Origin: JBLNCE01 sp050260415
GTDB taxonomy: Bacteria > Bacillota > UBA4882 > JAAYXC01
Direction of reading: 5' to 3'
Assembly (NCBI GenBank): GCA_050260415.1
Contig: JBLNCE010000021.1
Coordinates: 1-16,869 of the forward strand
Length of the DNA stretch: 16,869 nucleotides
Part shown: positions 1 through 6,878 of the stretch, piece after piece
Layout of the letters: every line of letters begins with the position of its first letter
Position numbering within the stretch: the first letter of the stretch is position 1
The notes under the pieces: model-generated
Databases searched by the model: none
Told to the model about the DNA's origin: nothing
The model's input: only the letters and a program-made list of their open reading frames with translations
Program-made: the position numbers and the translations under genes

Positions 1-30
1 TAATTTGACCGTAAACCTATGGGAGGTATC

Positions 31-699
31 ATGGCCGGCGCCTCGGTCCACATATTCATCGGCGCCTACGGCAGCGGCAAAACCGAAACGGCCGTCAATT
101 TTGCCTGCCGGGAACGCGCGCAGGGTAAAAACGTTACCTTGATCGATCTCGACATCGTCAATCCTTACTTTCGCTCGCGTGATGCCGCGGTTTTGCTGGA
201 CAAGCTCGGGCTGCGCGTGATCTCGAGCGCGGCCGGACACGAACAGGCGGACCTGCCGGCGCTGTCCCCGGCCATCCTGGGCACCCTGCGGACGCCTGGT
301 CTCACTTTGATCTTCGACGTCGGCGGCGATCCGGTCGGCGCCAGAGCGCTCGGCAGATTTCATCCCCTGCTGGAACCTTTAGCGCCTGAGACGTGGATGG
401 TCATCAACCCATACCGGCCGGATACGGGGACGGCGGCTGCGATCGCTTCCCTGGCGGGCGCTTTGGCCGCATCCAGCCGCCGGAAAATCACCGGCCTGGT
501 TGCCAACCCCAATCTGGGTCCGGAGACGACGGTGGCGACGATCGGTGAAGGATGTCAAACGGTCCGCGCCGCGTCCGAGGCCCTGGGTATACCGGTGGTT
601 CTGGTCGCGGTCCGGGAGGACCTGGCGGCGGCCGCCGCCGATTGCGGGCTCGGACCCCTGCTGCCGTTGCATCGTTATATGACGCTCCCATGGGAATGA
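31..699 (+). CDS. P-loop (SIMIBI-like) ATPase of unknown role
   Basis: A 222-residue protein with a clear Walker A motif, GAYGSGKT at residues 11-18. It is followed by IDLDIVNPYFRSRD (about 38-51), which resembles the switch region of MinD/ParA-type ATPases, and by a Walker B-like LIFDVGGDPVGA at 93-104. No signal peptide or membrane segment is seen. I chose the ATG at 31 because GGGAGGT (21-27) lies just before it; an in-frame ATG at 19 would place that ribosome site inside the gene. The ferredoxin subunit of a 2-oxoacid oxidoreductase starts 41 bases downstream, so the two are probably co-transcribed. A role in assembly or regulation of that complex is inference only; I do not recognise a characterised homologue. 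Confidence 0.85.
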   Translation: MAGASVHIFIGAYGSGKTETAVNFACRERAQGKNVTLIDLDIVNPYFRSRDAAVLLDKLGLRVISSAAGHEQADLPALSPAILGTLRTPGLTLIFDVGGDPVGARALGRFHPLLEPLAPETWMVINPYRPDTGTAAAIASLAGALAASSRRKITGLVANPNLGPETTVATIGEGCQTVRAASEALGIPVVLVAVREDLAAAAADCGLGPLLPLHRYMTLPWE

Positions 700-740
700 G
701 ATTTCGGCAAAGGATATCGAATCTGGGTACCGGAAGGGGG

Positions 741-968
741 ATGTCCGTGAAGAAGCTTGTCATCGATGAAGAACGTTGCAAAGCCTGTGAGCTTTGCCTC
801 AATTTTTGTCCGCGCGGGTTGTTGCGTCTGGCGGACCACCTGAACAGGCAGGGTTTCAAGCCGGTCGCGATAACGGACCAGGACCGGTGCACGAGTTGCG
901 CCTTATGCGCGCGTATGTGCCCGGAGACGGCCATCGAGGTCTACCGCGAGCCTAAGGCGCAAGCGTGA
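741..968 (+). CDS. 2[4Fe-4S] ferredoxin subunit of 2-oxoacid:ferredoxin oxidoreductase (VorD/KorD-like)
   Basis: A small protein of about 75 residues with two complete [4Fe-4S] motifs, CKACELCLNFCP and CTSCALCARMCP. This is the delta-type electron transfer subunit of four-subunit 2-oxoacid:ferredoxin oxidoreductases, carrying electrons from the TPP-bound intermediate towards free ferredoxin. It lies directly before the alpha, beta and gamma genes. The start is uncertain: the ATG at 741 follows GGAAGGGGG (732-740) with almost no spacing, and a GTG at 747 would have better spacing. The reading frame is open further upstream, but that extension is arginine- and glycine-rich, overlaps the preceding gene and is not plausible as protein. 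Confidence 0.9.
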   Translation: MSVKKLVIDEERCKACELCLNFCPRGLLRLADHLNRQGFKPVAITDQDRCTSCALCARMCPETAIEVYREPKAQA

Positions 969-1001
969 AAGGCTTTTGCGATGTCTACCGGAAGAAACAG
1001 C

Positions 1002-1055
1002 GGCGCACAAGATCTTGATTGATAGTTACATCGGGTTATGCGCCATATCTTGTGC
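1002..1055 (+). promoter_or_regulatory. Inverted repeats between the ferredoxin and alpha subunit genes
   Basis: The 140-base gap holds a perfect 9-base inverted repeat, gcacaagat (1005-1013) with atcttgtgc (1047-1055). An overlapping 6-base pair, ggcgca (1002-1007) with tgcgcc (1039-1044), competes with it for the same left arm. The left arm also contains the palindrome caagatcttg (1008-1017). There is no T-run after it, so it is not a standard terminator. It could be an operator, an RNA processing site or an mRNA element setting subunit ratios; none of these is shown. Confidence 0.4.
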
Positions 1056-1108
1056 TTTGATCCCGGATATGGTCGCGTCGCAGATGCCTAGAAAGGTGGT
1101 GGCGGAAT

Positions 1109-2185
1109 TTGGCGGAGAGAGTGATGATGAAGGGCAATGAAGCGCTGGCGGAGGGAGCGATACGCGCCGGCTGCCGGTTCTTTTTCGGTTATCCCATCAC
1201 GCCTCAGAACGAGATCCCGGAGTACATGGCGCGGCGCATGCCCGAGGTAGGTGGCACTTTCCTGCAAGCCGAGAGCGAGGTTAGCGCGATCAATATGTGC
1301 TATGGCGCGGGCGGCGCGGGGGCGCGGGTGATGACCAGTTCGTCCAGCCCGGGCGTGAGCCTCAAGATGGAAGGGATCTCGTACTGTGCCGGGGCCGAGG
1401 TTCCATGCGTGATCGCCAATATTCAGCGGGGAGGACCGGGCCTTGGCGGGCTCTGCCCGTCCCAGTCCGATTACTTCCAGGCCACCAAGGGCGGCGGCCA
1501 TGGAGACTATCACCCAATCGTCTTGGCCCCCAATTCCGTCCAGGAAATGGCCGACTTGGCCGGCTTGGCCTTTGTGCTGGCCGATCGGTATCGCACCCAG
1601 GTCATCATCCTGGCCGACGCGATCCTCGGACAGATGATGGAGCCCATGACCATGCCGGAGATGGGTTTCCCCGGCCGGGTCGAGAAGCCGTGGGCCACGA
1701 GCGGGGCCGCCGGCGGGCGGGCGCCCAATCTGATAAACTCGCTGGGTCTGCCCGCGGAGGAATTGGTGAAGATCAACCGGCGCCTGCAGGACAAATACCG
1801 CCGGATTGAGGCGGCGGAGGTCCGCTACACGGAAGACGGCACGGCCGAATCAGACTTGGTGGTGGTGGCCTACGGGATGACTTCCAGGGTGGCTAAGTCA
1901 GCCGCGGACATGATCCGGGCCGAAGGCGGCCGGGTTGGTCTGTTCCGGCCGATAACCCTGTGGCCTTTCCCCGCGGACGCCCTGGCGGCTCTGGCGCAGG
2001 CGGGCAAGCGCTTCCTGGTCGCGGAGATGAGCGCCGGCCAACTGGTGGAGGATGTCCGCCAGGCCGTGGCGGGGCGTGCGCCGGTACAGCTTTTTTCCGT
2101 CTTGAACGGCAACATCCCGACGGCGCGCCAGATATACCAAGCGATCAAGGACTATCCGGAGGTCGCGACTGGAGGTGCGGCATGA
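1109..2185 (+). CDS. vorB: 2-oxoacid:ferredoxin oxidoreductase alpha subunit (VorB/KorA type)
   Basis: A 358-residue protein matching the usual length of the alpha subunit of ferredoxin-dependent 2-oxoacid oxidoreductases. The N-terminus, MKGNEALAEGAIRAGC with YPITPQNEIPEYM at about 28-40, is characteristic of the pyrimidine-binding TPP domain of VorB/KorA proteins. With the beta subunit it oxidatively decarboxylates a 2-oxoacid with CoA to acyl-CoA, passing electrons to ferredoxin in the cytoplasm. The TTG at 1109 (AAAGGTGGT at 1092-1100) gives the family's usual few residues before MKGNEA; an ATG at 1124 preceded by GGAG is an alternative. Whether the substrate is 2-oxoisovalerate or 2-oxoglutarate cannot be decided from sequence. 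Its stop overlaps the beta start by four bases. Confidence 0.95.
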   Translation: MAERVMMKGNEALAEGAIRAGCRFFFGYPITPQNEIPEYMARRMPEVGGTFLQAESEVSAINMCYGAGGAGARVMTSSSSPGVSLKMEGISYCAGAEVPCVIANIQRGGPGLGGLCPSQSDYFQATKGGGHGDYHPIVLAPNSVQEMADLAGLAFVLADRYRTQVIILADAILGQMMEPMTMPEMGFPGRVEKPWATSGAAGGRAPNLINSLGLPAEELVKINRRLQDKYRRIEAAEVRYTEDGTAESDLVVVAYGMTSRVAKSAADMIRAEGGRVGLFRPITLWPFPADALAALAQAGKRFLVAEMSAGQLVEDVRQAVAGRAPVQLFSVLNGNIPTARQIYQAIKDYPEVATGGAA

Positions 2186-2940
2186 TCAAGGTTTTTGGCC
2201 GTCCGGCCAGCTTGACTGATAAAAGGCTTCATTATTGCCCTGGTTGCACGCACGGCATTATCCACCGCCTGGTCGCGGAAGCCATCGACGAACTCGGCCT
2301 GCGGGAGAAGACCATCGGCATCGCCCCGGTCGGTTGCGCCGTCTTTGCTTACAACTACTTTGCCCTGGATATGCAGGAAGCGGCGCATGGCCGCGCTCCG
2401 GCCGTGGCCACCGGCATCAAGCGCGTGCTGCCGGATCGGACCGTCTTTGCCTACCAGGGCGATGGCGATCTGGCCAGCATCGGCATGGCGGAGATCGTGC
2501 ATGCCGCGGCCCGCGGGGAGAAGATCACCGTTATCTTCGTCAACAACGCCATCTATGGTATGACGGGCGGACAGATGGCCCCCACCACTCTGGTGGGACA
2601 GAAGACCACCACTTCGCCCACTGGCCGCGATCCAGCCAAGGTCGGCTATCCGATCCGCGTCTGCGAGCTGCTGGCGACGCTGCCGGGCGCGGTATACCTG
2701 TCGCGGGTCAGCGTGCACGATCCAAAGCACGTCGGCCAGGCCAAGACGGCGATCAAGGAAGCGTTCCAGGTCCAGGAGGCGGGGCGGGGTTTCGCTCTGG
2801 TCGAAGTCCTGTCCAGTTGTCCCACGAACTGGGGGATGGCGCCGTTTGAAGCGCTCAAGTGGGTGGAGGAGAAGATGATCCCGTACTACCCGCTCGGGTC
2901 TTTTCGGCGGCCGGAGGAGGAGAAGCCAATTGGTGCATGA
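2182..2940 (+). CDS. 2-oxoacid:ferredoxin oxidoreductase beta subunit, TPP-binding (VorA/KorB type)
   Basis: A 252-residue protein with CPGCTHG at 19-25 and the thiamine diphosphate motif GDGD (93-96) followed by NN (121-122), the classic GDG-x-NN pattern. This subunit carries TPP and completes the catalytic centre with the alpha subunit. The ATG at 2182 overlaps the alpha stop in an ATGA arrangement and has GGAGGTG (2171-2177) in front, indicating translational coupling. The frame is open upstream to 1960, but that part runs across the alpha gene and is not real. No extra Cys-rich C-terminal domain is present, consistent with a separate ferredoxin subunit. Confidence 0.95.
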   Translation: MIKVFGRPASLTDKRLHYCPGCTHGIIHRLVAEAIDELGLREKTIGIAPVGCAVFAYNYFALDMQEAAHGRAPAVATGIKRVLPDRTVFAYQGDGDLASIGMAEIVHAAARGEKITVIFVNNAIYGMTGGQMAPTTLVGQKTTTSPTGRDPAKVGYPIRVCELLATLPGAVYLSRVSVHDPKHVGQAKTAIKEAFQVQEAGRGFALVEVLSSCPTNWGMAPFEALKWVEEKMIPYYPLGSFRRPEEEKPIGA

Positions 2941-3478
2941 GATTATCTTCGCTGGTTTCGGCGGCCAGGGCGTGCTGCTCATGGGCCAGTTGGTCGCGTA
3001 TGCCGCCATGTCCGAGGGCAAGGAAGTATCCTGGTTTCCGTCCTACGGCGCGGAGATGCGGGGCGGTACGGCCAACTGCGCGGTGGTGGTCTCGGAGACC
3101 ACCGTGGGATCGCCCGTGGTCTCGGAACCCACCGCGATCGTGGTTATGAACCGGCCTTCATTGGAACGCTTCTTGCCGATGCTCAGACCCGGCGGGATGC
3201 TGGTCTATAACAGTTCGCTGATCGAGGTCGAGCCCGGACGGGCCGATATCAACATCGTCGCCGTACCAGCCAACGAGATCGCGAACCAATTGGGGTCAAA
3301 CCGGGTGGCCAATATGGTGGCGCTGGGCGCCTTGCTCAAGGGGACGGGCGTTGTGTCCGCGGCGGGGGTGATGAAGGCTTTGGCCAAGGCCCTGCCCCCG
3401 CACAGGCAGGATCTCCTGCCCGTAAATCAAGCGGCGCTCGAACGCGGGCAGGCTTTCTCACCCAAAGCCGCCGTCTGA
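2930..3478 (+). CDS. 2-oxoacid:ferredoxin oxidoreductase gamma subunit (VorC/KorC type)
   Basis: A 182-residue protein with the glycine-rich start GFGGQGV (about 9-15) and RGGTANC typical of the gamma domain of pyruvate/2-oxoacid:ferredoxin oxidoreductases. It overlaps the beta gene by about ten bases. The start is TTG at 2930 or GTG at 2933, both served by GGAGGAGG (2913-2920). The gene completes a delta-alpha-beta-gamma operon. I see no T-rich terminator behind it; the next gene begins about 110 bases further on. Confidence 0.95.
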   Translation: MVHEIIFAGFGGQGVLLMGQLVAYAAMSEGKEVSWFPSYGAEMRGGTANCAVVVSETTVGSPVVSEPTAIVVMNRPSLERFLPMLRPGGMLVYNSSLIEVEPGRADINIVAVPANEIANQLGSNRVANMVALGALLKGTGVVSAAGVMKALAKALPPHRQDLLPVNQAALERGQAFSPKAAV

Positions 3479-3547
3479 CGGCTTGCGAAACTCGCCGTCT
3501 GCTTGACCGAGAAACTGTAAAGAACGTCCACTGGTCGTCATATCTAT

Positions 3548-3569
3548 TAGTGACCGAGATAAGTCACTA
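3548..3569 (+). promoter_or_regulatory. Dyad TAGTGAC/GTCACTA ahead of the SPOR gene
   Basis: A perfect 7-base inverted repeat, tagtgac (3548-3554) and gtcacta (3563-3569), with an 8-base spacer, ends 7 bases before the ribosome site GGAGGAG of the next gene. It could be a repressor operator or a 5' leader hairpin affecting translation. TTGACC at 3503-3508 might be a -35 box, but no convincing -10 follows. Confidence 0.35.
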
Positions 3570-3590
3570 TGATTGAGGAGGAGACGGCTA

Positions 3591-4067
3591 GTGGACAGAA
3601 AAGGAATGCAGGTGATCAAAGACGTGGCATCCAAGACGGCGGGTCTGGTCTTCTTTTCCTTGTTAGCCATCGCCCTCGGCGTGGTCTTTGGTGTCATGTT
3701 CGAGAAATGGGTGGGCGGGGAGACGGGGACGCCGACGTCGACGACCAGCCTCGAGACCCCGATCGAAGAGGTGGCCCTGCCGCCGGGCGAGACGACGGGG
3801 GAAAGCGTCGGCGTAACCGGAGAAGCCGCGGTACCCGCGCCGGTAACCACCACCGTGAAGTATCGCGTCAGAGTCGGTCCATATCCAGACTACGCGCAGG
3901 CTGCAAAGGCCGCCGAAGCCTTGCGGGCGGAAGGCTATCCCATCTATCTGGCAAATCACGCCCCGTACCTTATCCAGGTCGGCGCCTTTGCCAACAAGGA
4001 TAACGCTGCGACGCTAAAGACACAGCTATCACAGAAAGGTTATTCCGTCGCGATTCAGGCTGAATAG
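3591..4067 (+). CDS. SPOR-domain, single-pass membrane protein
   Basis: A 158-residue protein. Residues 1-16 are a short, partly basic cytoplasmic tail and 17-37 (KTAGLVFFSLLAIALGVVFG and following) form one transmembrane helix. A Pro/Thr/Glu-rich linker of about 45 residues precedes a C-terminal SPOR repeat domain (about 85-158) with YRVRVGPYPDYAQAAKAAEAL and YLIQVGAFANKDNAATLKTQL. SPOR domains bind denuded peptidoglycan, so the protein probably sits in the membrane with the SPOR domain outside and acts in cell wall or division processes. The GTG at 3591 is chosen because GGAGGAG (about 3577-3583) lies 7 bases before it; a TTG at 3573 has no such site. A terminator follows, so this is probably a one-gene unit. 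Confidence 0.88.
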   Translation: MDRKGMQVIKDVASKTAGLVFFSLLAIALGVVFGVMFEKWVGGETGTPTSTTSLETPIEEVALPPGETTGESVGVTGEAAVPAPVTTTVKYRVRVGPYPDYAQAAKAAEALRAEGYPIYLANHAPYLIQVGAFANKDNAATLKTQLSQKGYSVAIQAE

Positions 4068-4090
4068 GGATCAAGAGGTCAATTTGGCCG

Positions 4091-4121
4091 CGGCAGGCTT
4101 ACCCGGCCTGTCGTTTTTTTT
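4091..4121 (+). terminator. Rho-independent terminator after the SPOR gene
   Basis: An 8-base stem, cggcaggc (4091-4098) with gcctgtcg (4106-4113; one G-U pair), has a 7-base loop and is followed directly by eight T residues (4114-4121). It lies 24 bases past the SPOR stop and separates that gene from the hydrogenase locus. Confidence 0.9.
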
Positions 4122-4153
4122 GTCATACAGTTCCGGACACTGGAGGTGCCGTG

Positions 4154-4525
4154 GTGAAGCTTACGGAGGTTTGTCAAATCCTCGGCGCGGAAGTACTGAC
4201 CGGGGAGGACTTGCTCGAACAGGTTGAGGCGTTGTCGGCGTGCGGCGCCGACCTGATGAGCGATGTCCTGGCGTTTACCAAGGAAAGGACATTGCTGCTG
4301 ACGGGTCTGACAAACCCTCAAGTCGTACGCACGGCGGAACTGGTGGATCTCTGCGGCCTGGTCTTCGTGCGCGGCAAGAGACCGCCCGCGGAGGTCGTGG
4401 ACATGGCCAAGGAGAGGCGGCTGCCGGTCTTGCTGACGAGCTATCCGCTCTATGAGACATGCGGTCTGCTTTATTCGGGGGGCCTGGCTGGGTGCCAGGG
4501 ACAGGTCGGCCGTGAACGCCGGTGA
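4154..4525 (+). CDS. DRTGG-domain protein
   Basis: A 123-residue protein starting MKLTEVCQILGAEVLTG, the usual opening of the small stand-alone DRTGG-domain proteins found next to [FeFe] hydrogenases in Clostridia; GADLMSDVLAF (about residues 31-41) matches the domain core. DRTGG domains occur as presumed ligand-binding regulatory modules in some phosphotransacetylases, but their ligand is unknown to me. I choose the GTG at 4154 (7 bases after GGAGG at 4142-4146) over the GTG at 4151. It is the first gene after the terminator and overlaps or abuts the ATPase gene. The C-terminal tail from about residue 110 (GGLAGCQGQVGRERR) looks less conserved. Confidence 0.85.
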   Translation: MKLTEVCQILGAEVLTGEDLLEQVEALSACGADLMSDVLAFTKERTLLLTGLTNPQVVRTAELVDLCGLVFVRGKRPPAEVVDMAKERRLPVLLTSYPLYETCGLLYSGGLAGCQGQVGRERR

Positions 4526-4529
4526 GGGG

Positions 4530-4952
4530 ATGGTCCTTCATTTCTCGATCGCGGGCGGTGATTTCGCCGCGGCCGGCGAGGCATCGAGCCGGATCAAGGC
4601 GACCTTGCGTCAAGTCGGCCTGAGCGCCGATCTGATACGCCGCATTGCGATCGCAACCTATGAAGCGGAGATGAACGTGGTCATTCATGCCACCGCGGGT
4701 CAGATCAACGTACGCATCAATCCCACCCAGGTTGAGGTGGAGACTATCGATAGAGGTCCCGGTATTCCCGATATCGAGCTGGCCATGCGCGAGGGTTACT
4801 CGACGGCACCCCAGGCCGCGCGGGAGATGGGGTTCGGCGCCGGCATGGGCCTGCCGAACATGAAACGCTGCGCGGACAAGCTGGTCATCGAAAGCCAAGT
4901 CGGCCACGGCACCACGGTACGGTTAAGGTTTGATCTGAAGGGTGGGCATTAG
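4530..4952 (+). CDS. RsbW-like serine kinase / anti-sigma type ATPase
   Basis: A 140-residue single-domain GHKL ATPase (HATPase_c_2 type). The N box is YEAEMNVVIH (about 44-53, Asn49), the G1 box IDRGPGIPD (73-81) and the G2 box GFGAGMGLPNM (101-111). It resembles the anti-sigma factor kinases RsbW/SpoIIAB but lies among hydrogenase genes rather than beside a sigma factor. The ATG at 4530 gives the family's MxLHxSIxGGDF start, though its ribosome site (GTGAGGGG) is very close. A GTG at 4512 overlapping the DRTGG gene is an alternative. A plausible role is phosphorylation or nucleotide-dependent binding of a partner in the local regulatory module; this is inference. Confidence 0.88.
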   Translation: MVLHFSIAGGDFAAAGEASSRIKATLRQVGLSADLIRRIAIATYEAEMNVVIHATAGQINVRINPTQVEVETIDRGPGIPDIELAMREGYSTAPQAAREMGFGAGMGLPNMKRCADKLVIESQVGHGTTVRLRFDLKGGH

Positions 4953-4957
4953 ATGAT

Positions 4958-5170
4958 AAGTACTAAGTACTAAGTACTAAGTACGAAGTACGAAGCATGG
5001 ACTGCTAGATACTTTGAACAGCGACTAAGGTGCGAAATCTGTCTAGACCGCTAAACGCGGTATTATCCATTTTCCCGCTTTTCTTTTTGGTGCTTTGTCT
5101 TTAGTACTAAGTACTTTGACATGGATCCAGTATCTGTCTCTTTAGTACTTTGGACTTAGTACTTGGCACT
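4958..5170. repeat. Heptamer tandem repeats AAGTACT/AAGTACG and inverted partners
   Basis: The 235-base gap before the HydS-like gene begins with three exact AAGTACT units (4958-4978), two AAGTACG units (4979-4992) and a partial unit (4993-4995). A second cluster lies at 5102-5116 (tagtactaagtactt) and a third at 5142-5167 (ttagtactt ... cttagtactt), the latter in the inverted sense, AGTACTT. Because AGTACT is its own reverse complement, the outer clusters can pair with each other. Between them are a small hairpin (accgc/gcggt, 5047-5061) and a perfect TTGACA at 5116-5121 without a good -10 box. It has no coding potential that I can see. Confidence 0.85.
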
Positions 5171-5187
5171 CAGGTCTTTTAGCGGGG

Positions 5188-6546
5188 GTGGGGACAATCG
5201 CCTATTATCATTCGGTTCGCCTGGATGAGGAACGATGCCGCGGGTGTACCAACTGCATCAAGCGATGCCCCACGGAAGCGATCCGGGTCAAAGAAGGCAA
5301 GGCGCGGATCAATACCGGTCGGTGCATCGATTGCGGCGAGTGCATCAGGATCTGCGAGAACCATGCCAAGCGCGCGGTTAGTGACAGCCTGGAGATAATC
5401 GCGCGTTATAAATACCGGGTGGCCTTGGTGGCGCCATCGCTGTTCGCGCAGTTTCGCGGGGACCATACGCCGGGCCGTATCCTCGGCGCCTTGACCACGC
5501 TGGGTTTCGACGAGATCGCCGAGGTGGCCGAGGGGGCGGAATATGCGACGTTCGCGATCAAGGAAGCCCTCGCCGGTTACAAAGGACAACGCCCATCGAT
5601 CTCGCCAGCCTGTCCCGCGGTCGTCCGGCTGATCGAGGTTCGTTTTCCCGGACTATTGGATCAGGTACTCCGTTTGGAAGCGCCGGTCGATATCGCGGCC
5701 AAACTCTGTCGCCGGCGGCTCAAGGCCGCTCTCGGCCTCGAGCCGCCGGAGATCGGCATCTTCTTTGTGACGCCGTGCCCGGCCAAGATCACGGCGGCCA
5801 AGGAGCGCGCCGCGGCCGGAACGGGAACCCTTGACGGCTGTTTTTCCATGGCCGATCTGTATGGACCGCTAAAGAAAGCGCTTGCCTTGCCCGGTATACC
5901 CGAGTTTGCGCTGGCCGCCGGGGGGTTGGGGCTCGGCTGGGCGCGCGCCGGCGGGGAGAACCAGGCGATCGCCGGCCAGAATCTGCTGGCTGTCGATGGG
6001 ATCCATAATGTCTCCGCGGTCCTCGAGGAAATTGAGATGGGCAAGCTGGCGGACGTGGACTACCTGGAGGCCAATGCCTGCGTCGGCGGTTGCGTTGGCG
6101 GCGCGCTCACGGTGGAAAACCCCTTCGTGGCGCGGGTCAAGATCCGGCGGTTGGCCGAGGCGACGGGCATCTCCGCGCTCAAGGAGCAGGTTCTGTCCGA
6201 GGCGCCGGTATTGAGCCGTGAAGGGTTCTTTGCCACGCCGGTGGAGTATCGGCCGCGGCCCTCCCTCGTCTTGGACCGGGATGTGGAAGCCGCCATCGGC
6301 AAGGCGAACCAGATCGAGGAAACCTTGCTCACTCTGCCCGGGCTTGATTGCGGCGCTTGCGGCTGCCCGACCTGCCGGGTCCTGGCCGAGGATATTGTGC
6401 AGGGTGAAGCGGCCTTGACGGATTGCGTGATCAAGCTACGCGAGCAACTAGCCCGCCTGGCCGGGGATCTGCTCAACTTGGCGGAGAAGCTGCCGCCCGC
6501 CATGGGACAAACCCCGGCGGCCAAGGAAGAAAGGGAGTCGCCCTGA
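5188..6546 (+). CDS. HydS-like [FeFe]-hydrogenase-domain iron-sulfur protein (putative H2/redox sensor)
   Basis: A 452-residue protein. Two [4Fe-4S] ferredoxin motifs come first (Cys17-20-23-27 and Cys46-49-52-56), then a hydrogenase H-domain (about 75-330), then a C-terminal [4Fe-4S] domain of the Rnf/CODH type (DCGACGCPTC at 387-396, Cys413). The H-cluster ligand positions are kept: SPACP (Cys142), TPCPAK (Cys197) and ACVGGC (Cys298, Cys302). In the first motif the residue before the ligand Cys is Ala where catalytic enzymes have the proton-relay Cys, as described for sensory HydS proteins. Unlike many sensory hydrogenases there is no PAS, kinase or phosphatase domain after the last cluster. 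The GTG at 5188 fits the family start (YYHSVRLD) but has only a G-rich stretch in front. It overlaps the next gene by one base. Confidence 0.9.
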   Translation: MGTIAYYHSVRLDEERCRGCTNCIKRCPTEAIRVKEGKARINTGRCIDCGECIRICENHAKRAVSDSLEIIARYKYRVALVAPSLFAQFRGDHTPGRILGALTTLGFDEIAEVAEGAEYATFAIKEALAGYKGQRPSISPACPAVVRLIEVRFPGLLDQVLRLEAPVDIAAKLCRRRLKAALGLEPPEIGIFFVTPCPAKITAAKERAAAGTGTLDGCFSMADLYGPLKKALALPGIPEFALAAGGLGLGWARAGGENQAIAGQNLLAVDGIHNVSAVLEEIEMGKLADVDYLEANACVGGCVGGALTVENPFVARVKIRRLAEATGISALKEQVLSEAPVLSREGFFATPVEYRPRPSLVLDRDVEAAIGKANQIEETLLTLPGLDCGACGCPTCRVLAEDIVQGEAALTDCVIKLREQLARLAGDLLNLAEKLPPAMGQTPAAKEERESP

Positions 6547-6878
6547 TGCAGCTGGGTGAGTTGGTTCGGTTTGCGTCCCTCGAGGCTTTGGTGCCCGGCG
6601 ATCCGGAACAGGAGGTTGCCGGAGCTTATGTTTCGGACCTGCTGAGTGACGTGATGGCGCACGCGCATAGCGGATCGGTGTGGATTACGATCCAGACGCA
6701 TCAAAACGTAATCGCCGTGGCATCGTTGCTCGACCTGGCAGCGGTAATCCTTGCCGGTGGCCATCGCGCAGGCCCCGAGACCATCGCCAAGGCTGAATCC
6801 GCCGGCATCCCGGTCTATCTGTCCGCGGAGCCAAGCTTCATCGTGGCCGGGCGCCTATACGAACTGGGTCTGCGATAG
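6546..6878 (+). CDS. Second DRTGG-domain protein
   Basis: A 110-residue protein starting MQLGELVRFASLEALVPG, with AGAYVSDLLSDVMAHA (about 25-40) and a C-terminal GIPVYLSAEPSFIVAGRLYELG, the pattern of short DRTGG proteins. It resembles the protein at 4154-4525 in layout and length but is clearly diverged. The ATG at 6546 lies in TGATG with the HydS-like stop, and GGGAG (6533-6537) is 8 bases ahead, so translation is coupled. It is probably a ligand-binding regulatory partner of the HydS-like protein; the ligand is unknown. Confidence 0.85.
   Translation: MQLGELVRFASLEALVPGDPEQEVAGAYVSDLLSDVMAHAHSGSVWITIQTHQNVIAVASLLDLAAVILAGGHRAGPETIAKAESAGIPVYLSAEPSFIVAGRLYELGLR

Noticed and set aside
2152..3021. 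289-codon minus-strand frame over the beta and gamma subunit genes
   Set aside because: Antisense shadow of two well-supported genes with ribosome sites and coupled overlaps.
3569..4003. Plus-strand frame overlapping the SPOR gene in another phase
   Set aside because: Its product is Arg/Gly-rich without domains, whereas the other phase gives a membrane helix and a full SPOR domain.
4958..5170. CRISPR-like array
   Set aside because: The units are only 7 bases, adjoin without spacers and include inverted copies; no cas genes are present.
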